A stretch of 64,000 bases of DNA from Collibacillus ludicampi (GTDB lineage: Bacteria; Bacillota; Bacilli; Tumebacillales; BOQE01), in assembly GCF_023705585.1 (NCBI RefSeq), contig NZ_BOQE01000001.1, positions 1,911,001 to 1,975,000 of the forward strand, given 5' to 3'. Under the pieces are notes generated by a model that ran no database searches, was not told the origin of the DNA, and saw only the letters and a list, made by a program, of their open reading frames with translations. This document shows, piece after piece, positions 36,364 through 44,497 of the stretch. The position numbers were made by a program, and so were the translations under genes. The number at the start of each line of letters is the position of its first letter. Positions within the stretch are counted from its first letter, which is position 1.

Positions 36364-36412
36364 ATGTACCAAAGGAAAGACAATCCTTCGTTGATTGTTC
36401 TTTCCTTCCGGT
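36364..36412 (+). other. Long hairpin before the cobalt transporter gene
   Basis: GTACC-AAA-GGAAAGACAATC pairs with GATTGTTCTTTCC-TTCC-GGTAC, a long imperfect stem with a 7-nt loop directly after the AAA+ gene stop. No clear T run follows. Possibly an attenuator or an RNA stability element. Confidence 0.45.
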
Positions 36413-36495
36413 ACGGATGTCAGAATGTTGTTCGCGAGTGAGATTCGGGAATATTACGTCAATGAACAAAAGTGAACGACAAGGAGGTATCACGA

Positions 36496-37296
36496 GTGGA
36501 AACTCTATCGTTAATCTTTCTTGTATTCGTACTAGGTCTTCGTCATGGACTGGATGCAGATCATTTGGCGTGTATCGATGGTTTGACCCGTTACAATTGG
36601 CGAATGAATAGTCCGATTGCTCGTTGGGTTGGTACACTGTTCTCATTTGGTCATGGACTTGTTGTTGCGAGTGTGGCAGTCATTCTCGGCTTGTTTATCA
36701 AGAATTTTCAGTTTCCAGATTACTTCGATACGGTTGTAACGTGGGTATCGATTACTTCATTGTTTATGATCGGAACTTTGAATATCTTAAATCTTATACG
36801 AACCAAGTCTACTGAAAGTGATTTTGAGCTTCGTGGAATCAAAGGAAAATTCATTCCGAGGATCGCGAGGGAGACGACCAATCCATTTCTCGTTATTTTA
36901 ATTGGCGGCGTATTTGCGATGGCAGCTGATACGGTGAGTCAAACCTCTGTCTGGGCACTCGCAACAGGCAATTCTGGCAGCCATATGCCCTTAATCTTAG
37001 GACTTACCTTCATGATTGGTATGATGACCACAGATACAATCGATTCATGGGTAACCTATCGAATGATCAGCCAATCAAGCAAGCTTGGGCAATCGGCTTC
37101 AAGAGTGATGGGATGGGTAATTGTAGCTCTTGCATATGGTGTTTCTTTTTATGAAGCGTTGACATTCTTCTATCCGGAAGCTGAACTCGATTTCGAAATC
37201 GTTGGAGCCATTCTATTCGTGTTGATGCTTCTCTGTTTTGGATTCATAAGTTTGCGAAGGAAACCATTAACTTCTCATTCACAACTGAACCAATAA
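36496..37296 (+). CDS. NiCoT-family nickel/cobalt transporter (NhlF-like)
   Basis: A 266-residue protein with about eight hydrophobic segments. RHGLDADHLACIDG near residue 15 is the family motif HxDADH-type metal site in TM2, and GGVFAMAADTVSQTSVWA is the second signature. GTG 36496 is chosen because AAGGAGG precedes it; the frame is open from 36472. In cobalt nitrile hydratase clusters of Rhodococcus a NiCoT permease (NhlF) supplies Co(II), which suits this place. It ends the nitrile module. Confidence 0.9.
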   Translation: METLSLIFLVFVLGLRHGLDADHLACIDGLTRYNWRMNSPIARWVGTLFSFGHGLVVASVAVILGLFIKNFQFPDYFDTVVTWVSITSLFMIGTLNILNLIRTKSTESDFELRGIKGKFIPRIARETTNPFLVILIGGVFAMAADTVSQTSVWALATGNSGSHMPLILGLTFMIGMMTTDTIDSWVTYRMISQSSKLGQSASRVMGWVIVALAYGVSFYEALTFFYPEAELDFEIVGAILFVLMLLCFGFISLRRKPLTSHSQLNQ

Positions 37297-37379
37297 CCGA
37301 ATATTTCGAAGATCTCTCGTAAGCATTTGGAGGGGTCTTCATTTCTTTTATAATGGAGACTCTTTCATGCACAGTTCCA

Positions 37380-37643
37380 TTAAATAAACTTCTTCAAAGC
37401 ATTTTTCAAACGTTCAACCGTTTCTTGGTCGTTCTGCTTACGAACTCCTTCCACAACACAATCTTCTAAATAATCCTCTAATATCAACTTTCCTACATTA
37501 TTTATGGCTGATTTTACCGCACTTATTTGTAAAAGTAATTCATCACAACTACGTCCTTCTTCTGCCATCTTCTTAATTCCGCGGATATGTCCTTCAATTT
37601 TTGAAAGACGACTGATCACTTCAGGTAATTTATGGGAGGACAT
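37380..37643 (-). CDS. CsoR/CstR-family metal- or persulfide-sensing repressor
   Basis: An 87-residue all-helical repressor: LPEVISRLSKIEGHIRGIKK is the family start, RSCDELLLQISAVKSAINNV holds the first Cys, and LILEDYLEDCVVEG the second. In copper-sensing CsoR a His stands four residues before that second Cys; here it is Tyr. A Cys-Tyr-Cys set is closer to persulfide-sensing CstR than to copper or nickel sensors. ATG 37643 is preferred (GGAGTG upstream) over 37661. It converges with the cobalt transporter and may regulate only itself. Confidence 0.88.
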   Translation of the reverse strand: MSSHKLPEVISRLSKIEGHIRGIKKMAEEGRSCDELLLQISAVKSAINNVGKLILEDYLEDCVVEGVRKQNDQETVERLKNALKKFI

Positions 37644-37677
37644 AATTCTCACTCCGTACATCTTCTCTTAGAACCCC

Positions 37678-37729
37678 TCCCCCCGGGGGGGATACTTATA
37701 CTTTATATAAAAGACTGTAAGTATGTCAA
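37678..37729 (-). promoter_or_regulatory. Promoter and G/C-tract operator of the CsoR-like gene
   Basis: On the minus strand TTGACA (37729-37724) and TATAAA (37707-37702) are 16 bp apart. TCCCCCCGGGGGGGA (37678-37692), a near-perfect G/C palindrome, lies at the predicted start of transcription. CsoR-family operators are G/C-tract palindromes in an AT-rich setting, so autorepression is likely. Confidence 0.7.
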
Positions 37730-37904
37730 GTAAGTTGATCAATCACCTGAAAGATTTCATCGCAGAATGAAATTTTGGGACGCGACCACAAAAGCTAACC
37801 CAAGAACTATAGCGAATGACAGACTTCCTTTTGAGAGCAAGTGATGATCGGAATGAACGATTAACTGCTTAATTGACGGGTCTGATTAATGGAGACTACT
37901 GACT

Positions 37905-37960
37905 TTCAGTAAATTTTCAGTGTCCGTTCAGCGCGGTTTCAGTTCTGACCATGATAATAT
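37905..37960 (+). promoter_or_regulatory. TTCAG 11-bp direct-repeat array and promoter of the two-component operon
   Basis: TTCAG occurs at 37905, 37916, 37927 and 37938, exactly 11 bp apart, and TAATAT (37955-37960) follows as a likely -10 with no good -35. Direct repeats on one helical face, replacing the -35, are how PhoB/OmpR-type regulators activate promoters. The array lies before the response regulator gene, so autoactivation is likely. Confidence 0.75.
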
Positions 37961-38013
37961 AAAAAGAATGATAACAACGTAAAGAGAAAGACAACAACGA
38001 AGGTGGGTCAGGG

Positions 38014-38697
38014 ATGCAACAATTAAAGGGAATTAAAATATTAGTAGTGGATGATGAACCGAATATATTACAATTTTTAGAGATCGGTTTGCAAAATGAA
38101 GGATTTGAAGTACGAACCGCTCAGGATGGCATGACAGCCATTACCCTATTGAAGCAATTTTACCCGCATGTCGCAATACTTGATGTCATGATGCCCGGAA
38201 TGGACGGTTTCGAAGTATGCCGAATGCTCAAAAAAATGGAGAATGTGGCGGTGATCATGCTGACAGCCAAGGATGAAGTAGATGATCGGGTGAAGGGTCT
38301 TACGCTTGGGGCCGATGATTACATGGGAAAACCGTTCAGTTTTGAGGAGTTGCTGGCCAGGATTTATGCCAGAATCCGAAATCAATTTCCAAACTTATTT
38401 GGGGAAGTCGTGATCGGGCCGTTTCATATAGATGACCGCCGCAAAGAAATCAGATTCGAAAACCGCGTTCTGGAATTGTCCCCAACAGAGTATGAACTCC
38501 TTAAATTTTTAGTTTTCAATCATGGGTTGGTATTAAGTAAAACGATGATTCTGGATAAAGTATGGGGATATGATTTCAAGGGAGAGGAAAATATTGTTGA
38601 AGTGTATATAAGCTCACTGCGAGAGAAATTAAACGACAAAGACCACCAATTAATACGAACCATACGCGGCTCCGGATACCGGGTTGATCTGTCATGA
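38014..38697 (+). CDS. OmpR/PhoB-family response regulator
   Basis: A 227-residue regulator. The receiver domain has acidic VVDDEPN (13-14), the phosphorylated Asp 57 in AILDVMMPGMDGF, and MLTAKDE. The winged-helix output domain has LELSPTEYELLKFLVFNHG, then VEVYISSLREKLN and IRTIRGSGYRVDL. ATG 38014 follows GGTGGG. The stop overlaps the sensor kinase start (ATGA). TTCAG arrays before this gene and before the glycosyltransferase operon are its probable sites. Confidence 0.95.
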   Translation: MQQLKGIKILVVDDEPNILQFLEIGLQNEGFEVRTAQDGMTAITLLKQFYPHVAILDVMMPGMDGFEVCRMLKKMENVAVIMLTAKDEVDDRVKGLTLGADDYMGKPFSFEELLARIYARIRNQFPNLFGEVVIGPFHIDDRRKEIRFENRVLELSPTEYELLKFLVFNHGLVLSKTMILDKVWGYDFKGEENIVEVYISSLREKLNDKDHQLIRTIRGSGYRVDLS

Positions 38698-40151
38698 ACA
38701 AAAAGGTAAGCGTTCGATTCCAATCATTTTTTGCTCTTCATTCACTCCGGATTCAGCTATTATCCAGATCCCTGCTGATCCTTGCTGTTTTGCTTGTTCT
38801 CATCGGCCTCCTTCAATATGCTTTTATGCGGGAGGTTATTTACAGAGATAAGGCAGCCAGCATTCAAAGTCAGATTATGTCGATTCCTCCTGATGCCTGG
38901 CAGCAACTCTGTACAAATTCGGAACATGGAAACATGCGACCGCCGTTTTTTTTTATTCCTGACGCAAACCTTGCATTTATCGATGGGAAGGGTAACTATT
39001 TCGTATTGTCGAAGGGGCCAGGCCATATGAATCCCCCGAGATTGGATACGCAAGAGTATTTGGATGTATTGAAGAAAAAACCCCGTCTGAACTACAAAGT
39101 AATTGATGCAGATGATGGAGAGGAACAGTTATTGGTATTACAACCGATTGCTTCAGGCCACGGACATGTGCTTGGCGTCGTTCAAGTAAGTACTTTGACA
39201 AGACCGCTCAAGGAGCTGCTTATTCGTCAACTGCTCAATTTTTTGCTGCTTTCCCTCATTGCCATGTTCTTTGGATTGCTTGGCTTTTTACCGGTACTTA
39301 GAAGAACGTTGGTTCCCTTGTTCAATATGGTAGAAATCGCGGAACAAATCGATGCGGGGAATTTGGCAAGGCGTTTTCCAACCCGGCAAGGACAGATGGA
39401 AATCGATCGTTTGGCGGAATCCTTTAACGGAATGCTGGAGAGGCTGGAAGCTTCCTTTGAAGCGGAAAGAGAAACCAAGGAACAAATGCGTCGTTTTATA
39501 GCGGACGCCTCTCATGAGCTTCGCACGCCGTTAACCTCCATTCATGGATTTTTGGAGGTATTGCTCCGCGGCGCGGCCAATCAACCAGATCAACTGCATA
39601 AAGCGTTAAAAAGCATGCATAGCGAATCGGAACGACTCAATAAATTGGTACATGATCTTCTTCTCTTGGCCAAACTCGACAGCACACCTCATATTGAGCT
39701 TACGGAAGGCTTGTTGGATATCGTTATCCGGGAAATGGAACCGCAGCTTCGTATTCTGGCTGGTAACAGAAGGCTGAGCTTTTTGATCGAACCAGACCTG
39801 AAATGCAAATATGATACGGATAAAATGAAACAGGTGGTTTTGAATCTGTTTCATAATGCGGTTCAGCATACGGATCCAGAAAAGGGTCATATCCAAATTT
39901 CATTGTCCAGAAAGAACAACGGAGTGCAATTGTCCGTTCAGGATAACGGACCGGGGATCAGCGAAAACCATCTCCCTTACGTCTTTGATCGATTTTACCG
40001 CAGCGATTCCTCCCGAACGCGCAAATACGGGGGAGCCGGTTTAGGTTTATCGATCACCAAATCCATTGTAGACATTCATGGAGGAACCATTCGCGTTATG
40101 AGTAAAGAGGGAGAAGGATGCACATTTTGTGTTTGGCTTCCAAACGAATGA
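38694..40151 (+). CDS. Sensor histidine kinase
   Basis: A 485-residue membrane kinase. TM1 (about 18-45) and TM2 (about 180-205) enclose an extracellular domain of some 130 residues that has PPDAWQQLC and a Pro-rich PPFFF segment. A HAMP linker and HisKA follow with FIADASHELRTPLTSIHGFL (His about 274), then HATPase boxes DNGPGISENHLPYVFDRFYR and GGAGLGLSI. It overlaps the regulator gene by 4 bp. The signal is unknown; the surface glycosylation genes downstream suggest a cell-envelope cue. Confidence 0.94.
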   Translation: MNKKVSVRFQSFFALHSLRIQLLSRSLLILAVLLVLIGLLQYAFMREVIYRDKAASIQSQIMSIPPDAWQQLCTNSEHGNMRPPFFFIPDANLAFIDGKGNYFVLSKGPGHMNPPRLDTQEYLDVLKKKPRLNYKVIDADDGEEQLLVLQPIASGHGHVLGVVQVSTLTRPLKELLIRQLLNFLLLSLIAMFFGLLGFLPVLRRTLVPLFNMVEIAEQIDAGNLARRFPTRQGQMEIDRLAESFNGMLERLEASFEAERETKEQMRRFIADASHELRTPLTSIHGFLEVLLRGAANQPDQLHKALKSMHSESERLNKLVHDLLLLAKLDSTPHIELTEGLLDIVIREMEPQLRILAGNRRLSFLIEPDLKCKYDTDKMKQVVLNLFHNAVQHTDPEKGHIQISLSRKNNGVQLSVQDNGPGISENHLPYVFDRFYRSDSSRTRKYGGAGLGLSITKSIVDIHGGTIRVMSKEGEGCTFCVWLPNE

Positions 40152-40172
40152 ATCATAACGGCCGACTCAATG

Positions 40173-40216
40173 ACGGCATTCATGCACGATTGACCCGTGT
40201 ATGAATGCCGTTTTTG
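40173..40216 (+). terminator. Terminator of the two-component operon
   Basis: ACGGCATTCAT (40173-40183) pairs perfectly with ATGAATGCCGT (40201-40211) and is followed by T4. Confidence 0.85.
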
Positions 40217-40238
40217 TTGTTTACGAGTCTACTACTTT

Positions 40239-40314
40239 TTCAGCATATGTTCAGCTATCACTCAATCAACGTTCAGTTACCGTTAAGGGTCAATTCAGCT
40301 AGGGGATTTATTAT
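40239..40314 (+). promoter_or_regulatory. TTCAG 11-bp direct-repeat array and promoter of the glycosyltransferase operon
   Basis: TTCAG at 40239, 40250, 40272 and 40294, with variants CTCAA at 40261 and TTAAG at 40283, gives six units at an exact 11-bp period. TATTAT at 40309-40314 serves as -10, 15 bp after the start of the last unit (17 bp in the array at 37905). The match to the array before the regulator gene points to control by the same regulator. Confidence 0.75.
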
Positions 40315-40394
40315 CGTAAGAGGAAAAAGCACATAGCTCACGGGGAATGCCATCGCGTAAAAGAAACATGATGAATAAAGGGGGGAACGTGTTC

Positions 40395-42371
40395 ATGAGA
40401 CCGAAACAAGGTCAACGCTTCGATAGGATCCTGATAGGCATTGCCTTCCTATCCGCTTTCCTGAATATTTACAACATATGGAGGGATAAGTATGCCAATT
40501 CCTATTACACGGCAGCCGTAACCAGTATGCTGCAGAGCTTTCACAATTTTTTCTACGCTTCTTTTGATCCGGCCGGATTCGTTACGGTGGATAAACCGCC
40601 GGTCGCGTTTTGGATCCAGACGATATTCGCCTATATCTTCGGGGTTCACGGATGGAGCGTCATTCTTCCGCAGGCTTTGGCCGGCGTCGGTTCTGTTTTA
40701 CTCATGTATTCGCTCGTCAAGCCTACTTTCGGTAAAACAGCTGCCCGATTCACGAGCTTGATTCTGGCATGCACACCGATCGCTGCTGCGGTGAGCCGAA
40801 CGAATAATATTGACAGCCTATTGGTCTTTACGCTTCTCCTCGCAATCTCGATGTTGTTCCGGGGAATACGGAATCAGAAGATGGCTTGGGTTCTTGGATC
40901 CTTTGCCATGATCGGTGTCGGCTTTAATATGAAAATGCTTCAAGCGTACATGGTCGTACCGGCTTTTTACTTGTTTTACCTCCTCGCTTTTAAGGGTGAG
41001 TGGAGAAAGAAATTGGCCATCCTCGCAGCGTCAACAGTTATCATGGCTGGCGTATCCCTTTCTTGGGCTGTTGTCGTCGATTCCATCCCGCAGGAAAATC
41101 GTCCTTATATCGGAAGCAGTCAAACAAACTCCGTCATAGAGCTTGCATTAGGTTATAACGGGATCTCTCGCCTCACGGGAATGAACAGGGGGGGAATGGG
41201 TCCTGGCCCCAAGCCGAACCAACAACAAATGAAGCAGGAAGGGAACAACAGGCCGGAAGGGTTCACTCCGGACGGTAATGGAAAACAAGGACCTATGCCC
41301 GGATTCGGCGGAGGCGGACCTCAAGGACGAGGGGGCGGCGGTGCGTTCGGTACTGGTCAGGCAGGTCCGCTTCGTCTGTTTCAAACCGAACTTTCCGGAC
41401 AAATCAGTTGGCTTCTTCCCTTTGTAGCTTTTTCCTGCGTCGGTTTGCTGGCAGGTATTCGCCGAAGGAATCCGCTGACTGAAAAACAACAGGAGACTTT
41501 ATTTTGGTTGGCCTGGTTGCTTCCATCCATGGCGTTTTTCAGCGTAGCGGGTTTCTTCCATCACTATTATCTGATCATGCTTGCCCCCTCGATAGCGGCG
41601 CTCGCTGGAGCTGGCTGGGTAGAGCTTTGGAACCAATACCGGAACAAAGAAGGATGGAAAATGTGGCTGCTGCCATCGGGCCTTCTGGCTACTACAGTTT
41701 TTGAACTGTATGTACTGCAGCCCTACCAAAAGCAGATCGGTATAGGATGGTTGATCGGCATCGGAACGGCAGGCATCGGTTTATCGCTTGTATTGATTCT
41801 TGCCGCAAAGAAACAGAAGCTGTCCTCCATCGCCGCAATGGCAGGAATGCTGGCATTGCTGGTGGCGCCATTGTACTGGGCGGCAACACCGATCCTGTAT
41901 GGCGGCAATAGCATGTTGCCACAGGCTGGACCAAATCAACAAGGGTTCGGCCCAAGATCAAGGATGGGAGACGGACCTAACACCGGTATCAATGCGAAAT
42001 TGCTTGCATATGTAACCCAACATAATACGGGAGAAAAGTACCTTTTTGCGACCATGGATGCCCCTTCGGCCGCACCGTATATTATTGAAACGGGAAAAGC
42101 TGTCATGGCTATGGGTGGGTTTTCAGGCTCCGATCCCATTCTCACGGTGGAGAAATTGCAAGAAATGGTGAAAAACAGAGAAGTGAAATATTTCTTGATC
42201 CCTTCCGGCTCCGGTTTTGGAGGAAGAGGTGGCAGAAGCGAAGTGATGGATTGGATACGCGCGCACAGCACGGAGGTTCCCAAGTCCGAGTGGCAATCGG
42301 ACACTTCTCAAGGAGATCCTATGGGGAGGGGCGAGGAGAAGACACTATACAAAATCAACGAACAAAATTAG
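40395..42371 (+). CDS. GT39-family membrane glycosyltransferase (YkcB-like)
   Basis: A 658-residue protein with 11-13 hydrophobic segments, of the dolichyl/polyprenyl-phosphate-mannose mannosyltransferase type. The N-terminal YYTAAVTSMLQSFHNFFYAS then FDPAGFVTVDKPPVAFWIQ holds the catalytic acidic loop. Residues about 262-325 form a low-complexity loop rich in Gly, Pro, Gln and Asn, on the outer side by topology. ATG 40395 after GGGGGG is my choice; ATG 40347 is possible. It should move a sugar from a polyprenyl carrier onto an exported acceptor. It shares an operon with GT2, GtrA and GalU genes. Confidence 0.87.
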   Translation: MRPKQGQRFDRILIGIAFLSAFLNIYNIWRDKYANSYYTAAVTSMLQSFHNFFYASFDPAGFVTVDKPPVAFWIQTIFAYIFGVHGWSVILPQALAGVGSVLLMYSLVKPTFGKTAARFTSLILACTPIAAAVSRTNNIDSLLVFTLLLAISMLFRGIRNQKMAWVLGSFAMIGVGFNMKMLQAYMVVPAFYLFYLLAFKGEWRKKLAILAASTVIMAGVSLSWAVVVDSIPQENRPYIGSSQTNSVIELALGYNGISRLTGMNRGGMGPGPKPNQQQMKQEGNNRPEGFTPDGNGKQGPMPGFGGGGPQGRGGGGAFGTGQAGPLRLFQTELSGQISWLLPFVAFSCVGLLAGIRRRNPLTEKQQETLFWLAWLLPSMAFFSVAGFFHHYYLIMLAPSIAALAGAGWVELWNQYRNKEGWKMWLLPSGLLATTVFELYVLQPYQKQIGIGWLIGIGTAGIGLSLVLILAAKKQKLSSIAAMAGMLALLVAPLYWAATPILYGGNSMLPQAGPNQQGFGPRSRMGDGPNTGINAKLLAYVTQHNTGEKYLFATMDAPSAAPYIIETGKAVMAMGGFSGSDPILTVEKLQEMVKNREVKYFLIPSGSGFGGRGGRSEVMDWIRAHSTEVPKSEWQSDTSQGDPMGRGEEKTLYKINEQN

Positions 42372-42382
42372 GAGGAGAGAGA

Positions 42383-43047
42383 ATGAATGGGCCTATTCGA
42401 TATTCTATTGTAATTCCTGTCTACAATGAAGAAGCCGTTGTTCATGAAACCTATCGTCGGCTCACAAGGGTCATGGCGTCCATTGGTGAACCGTATGAAT
42501 TGCTGTTTGTTAATGATGGAAGCCGGGATCGGACGGCTGAAATCATCGAAGGATTTGCTGAATCGGACAAGTGCGTCAAGCTGCTTGATTTCTCGCGAAA
42601 TTTCGGGCATCAAATCGCGATTACCGCGGGCATGGATTATGCTCGCGGGGACGCCATTGTGATTATCGATGCCGATTTGCAGGAAAAACAAAATATCCGC
42701 TGAAGAAAATGATTCGCTTCTCGATGGATGCGATCACATCTTTTTCCTATAAACCGTTGAAATTAGCCACATACCTGGGTTTTGTGATCTCGTTCGCAAG
42801 TTTTATCTATCTCGTTATCACTTTGGGGCTAAAATTATTCACTACCAGTACGGTTCCTGGATGGGCGTCGCTCATTGCCTGCCTCCTGCTGCTAAACGGC
42901 GTGATCCTCATCATTTTGGGGATCCTCGGAGAGTATGTCGGCAGAATTTACGATGAAACGAAAAATCGACCGCTCTATATCCTTCGGAACAAACAAAAAG
43001 TTGAAAATTCCAAGCCAAAAGAGGTGAGCTGGAGTGTTCAACAATAA
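42383..43047 (+). pseudogene. GT2-family polyprenyl-phosphate glycosyltransferase (YkcC-like), internal deletion
   Basis: The first part (42383-42703) has RYSIVIPVYNEEAVVHETYR and the nucleotide-sugar site VIIDADLQ, then runs out of frame to a stop. The second part (from 42709) has MIRFSMDAITSFSYKPLKLA and two membrane segments, the usual end of such enzymes. Intact proteins have about 110 more residues between DADLQ and the TKYPLKKMIRFS segment. The DNA reads TKYPLKK in another frame at the joint, so a deletion of about 330 bp (plus a frame change) has removed the acceptor half of the catalytic domain. Non-functional as read. Confidence 0.8.
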
Positions 43048-43450
43048 GGACAGTGCTGTCCAGTTCTTGCGGTATTGTACCGTGGGGGTAGGAAATGCGG
43101 CAGTAGACTTTACTACCTTTTTTCTTCTGACGCTGGGCGGAGGATCATACCTGTTTTCCCAGATGCTTTCCTATTCAGCCGGTGTCGTGAACAGTTTCTT
43201 TCTCAACCGTACGTGGACGTTCCGGGTTACACGCAAAGCGAACGTCTTGGAGGTTGCGAAGTTTATCATCGTAAACGGGCTGTCCTTACTGGTATCATCC
43301 GGTCTGCTTTTCATCTTACATGATGTAAATCATTTGAATCTTTGGTTGAGCAAGTGTATGGCTTCAGGGGGCGGCATCGTAGTGAACTTTATGGGAAGCC
43401 GATGTTGGGTATTTACGGAAAACCAAAAAGCAAGGGAGGGGATTTCATGA
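43034..43450 (+). CDS. GtrA-family membrane protein
   Basis: A 138-residue protein with four hydrophobic segments: FLRYCTVGVGNAAVDFTTFF is the GtrA start, then SYSAGVVNSFFLNRTWTF. GtrA proteins are thought to help flip polyprenyl-linked sugars made by GT2 enzymes for use by GT39-type transferases, which are both here. GTG 43034 follows GAGGTGAG and overlaps the preceding fragment; the stop overlaps the galU ATG. Confidence 0.85.
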   Translation: MFNNKDSAVQFLRYCTVGVGNAAVDFTTFFLLTLGGGSYLFSQMLSYSAGVVNSFFLNRTWTFRVTRKANVLEVAKFIIVNGLSLLVSSGLLFILHDVNHLNLWLSKCMASGGGIVVNFMGSRCWVFTENQKAREGIS

Positions 43451-44361
43451 AAATTAAAAAAGCAGTCATTCCCGCGGCAGGACTGGGAACAAGATTTCTG
43501 CCAGCCACGAAAGCCCAACCGAAAGAAATGCTGCCGATTGTCGATAAACCGGCTATTCAATACATTGTAGAAGAAGCTGTACAATCGGGGATTGAAAGCA
43601 TCATTGTGGTGACGGGACGGAATAAACGATCGATTGAAGATCATTTCGACAAATCCATCGAGTTGGAAAAATTACTCGCAGAAAGCGGAAAAAAAGAGAT
43701 GCTGAAAACCGTTCGCGAAATTTCACAGATGGCGAGCATCCATTACATTCGACAGAAAGAACCTTTGGGATTAGGACATGCGGTTTTGTGTGCTCAGCAA
43801 TTTATCGGGAAAGAACCGTTTGCCGTGTTGCTCGGCGATGATATTATGGTCTCCGATAAACCGGCACTTAGACAGATGATGGACATATATGAAAGGTTTG
43901 ATACAGAAGTGGTGGGCGTCCAACCGGTAGCGCCTCATGATGTGCGGAAATACGGCATTGTGAAACTGCATCCCGATGCTTGGCAAGACGCGGGGGAAGC
44001 GCTATGGGTACAGGATCTTGTTGAAAAGCCATCTGTGGAAGAAGCACCGTCAAATCTGGCGGTGATGGGAAGGTATATTTTAAAGCCATCGATCTTTCCG
44101 ATCTTAGAACGCTTGAAGCCGGGAAAAGGCGGGGAGATCCAACTGACGGACGCGTTGAAAGAATTGTGCCAAGATCATTCACTGCTCGCGCTTCCGCTTG
44201 CAGGCGAACGTTACGATGTCGGAGATAAACTGGGTTACATTCAAGCTACGATTAAACTTGCACTTGCACGTCAGGAGTTGCGCGCTGACTTGCTTGCCTA
44301 CATAGACGAACTATTAGTAGCAGAAAAACAGGAAAACAGAAGAATGGAATCGATTCTATGA
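43447..44361 (+). CDS. galU: UTP-glucose-1-phosphate uridylyltransferase
   Basis: A 304-residue enzyme that makes UDP-glucose. AAGLGTRFLPATKAQPKEML is the nucleotide-binding start, with VDKPAIQYIVEEAV and the GDD in VLLGDDIMV; FVEKP-like DLVEKPSVEEAPSNLAVMGR and GKGGEIQLTDAL are conserved. ATG 43447 is chosen behind GGGAGGGG. In Bacillus this gene is gtaB. It probably supplies the sugar donor for the GT2-GT39 pathway. Confidence 0.95.
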   Translation: MKIKKAVIPAAGLGTRFLPATKAQPKEMLPIVDKPAIQYIVEEAVQSGIESIIVVTGRNKRSIEDHFDKSIELEKLLAESGKKEMLKTVREISQMASIHYIRQKEPLGLGHAVLCAQQFIGKEPFAVLLGDDIMVSDKPALRQMMDIYERFDTEVVGVQPVAPHDVRKYGIVKLHPDAWQDAGEALWVQDLVEKPSVEEAPSNLAVMGRYILKPSIFPILERLKPGKGGEIQLTDALKELCQDHSLLALPLAGERYDVGDKLGYIQATIKLALARQELRADLLAYIDELLVAEKQENRRMESIL

Positions 44362-44497
44362 AGCAAGTAGGGTTACAAGAGTCGCAGATGATACCTTTAG
44401 ACATACGTAACAGGTAGTTTACATGGAATGGAAGAGACTTGAATTTTTTATTAGGAACGCTTGAAGCAATAACGATAAAAGTAAAGGAGAAATTCCT

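Noticed and set aside
36364..36495. Cobalamin or NiCo riboswitch before the cobalt transporter
   Set aside because: Only a simple hairpin is present; I see no conserved riboswitch core.
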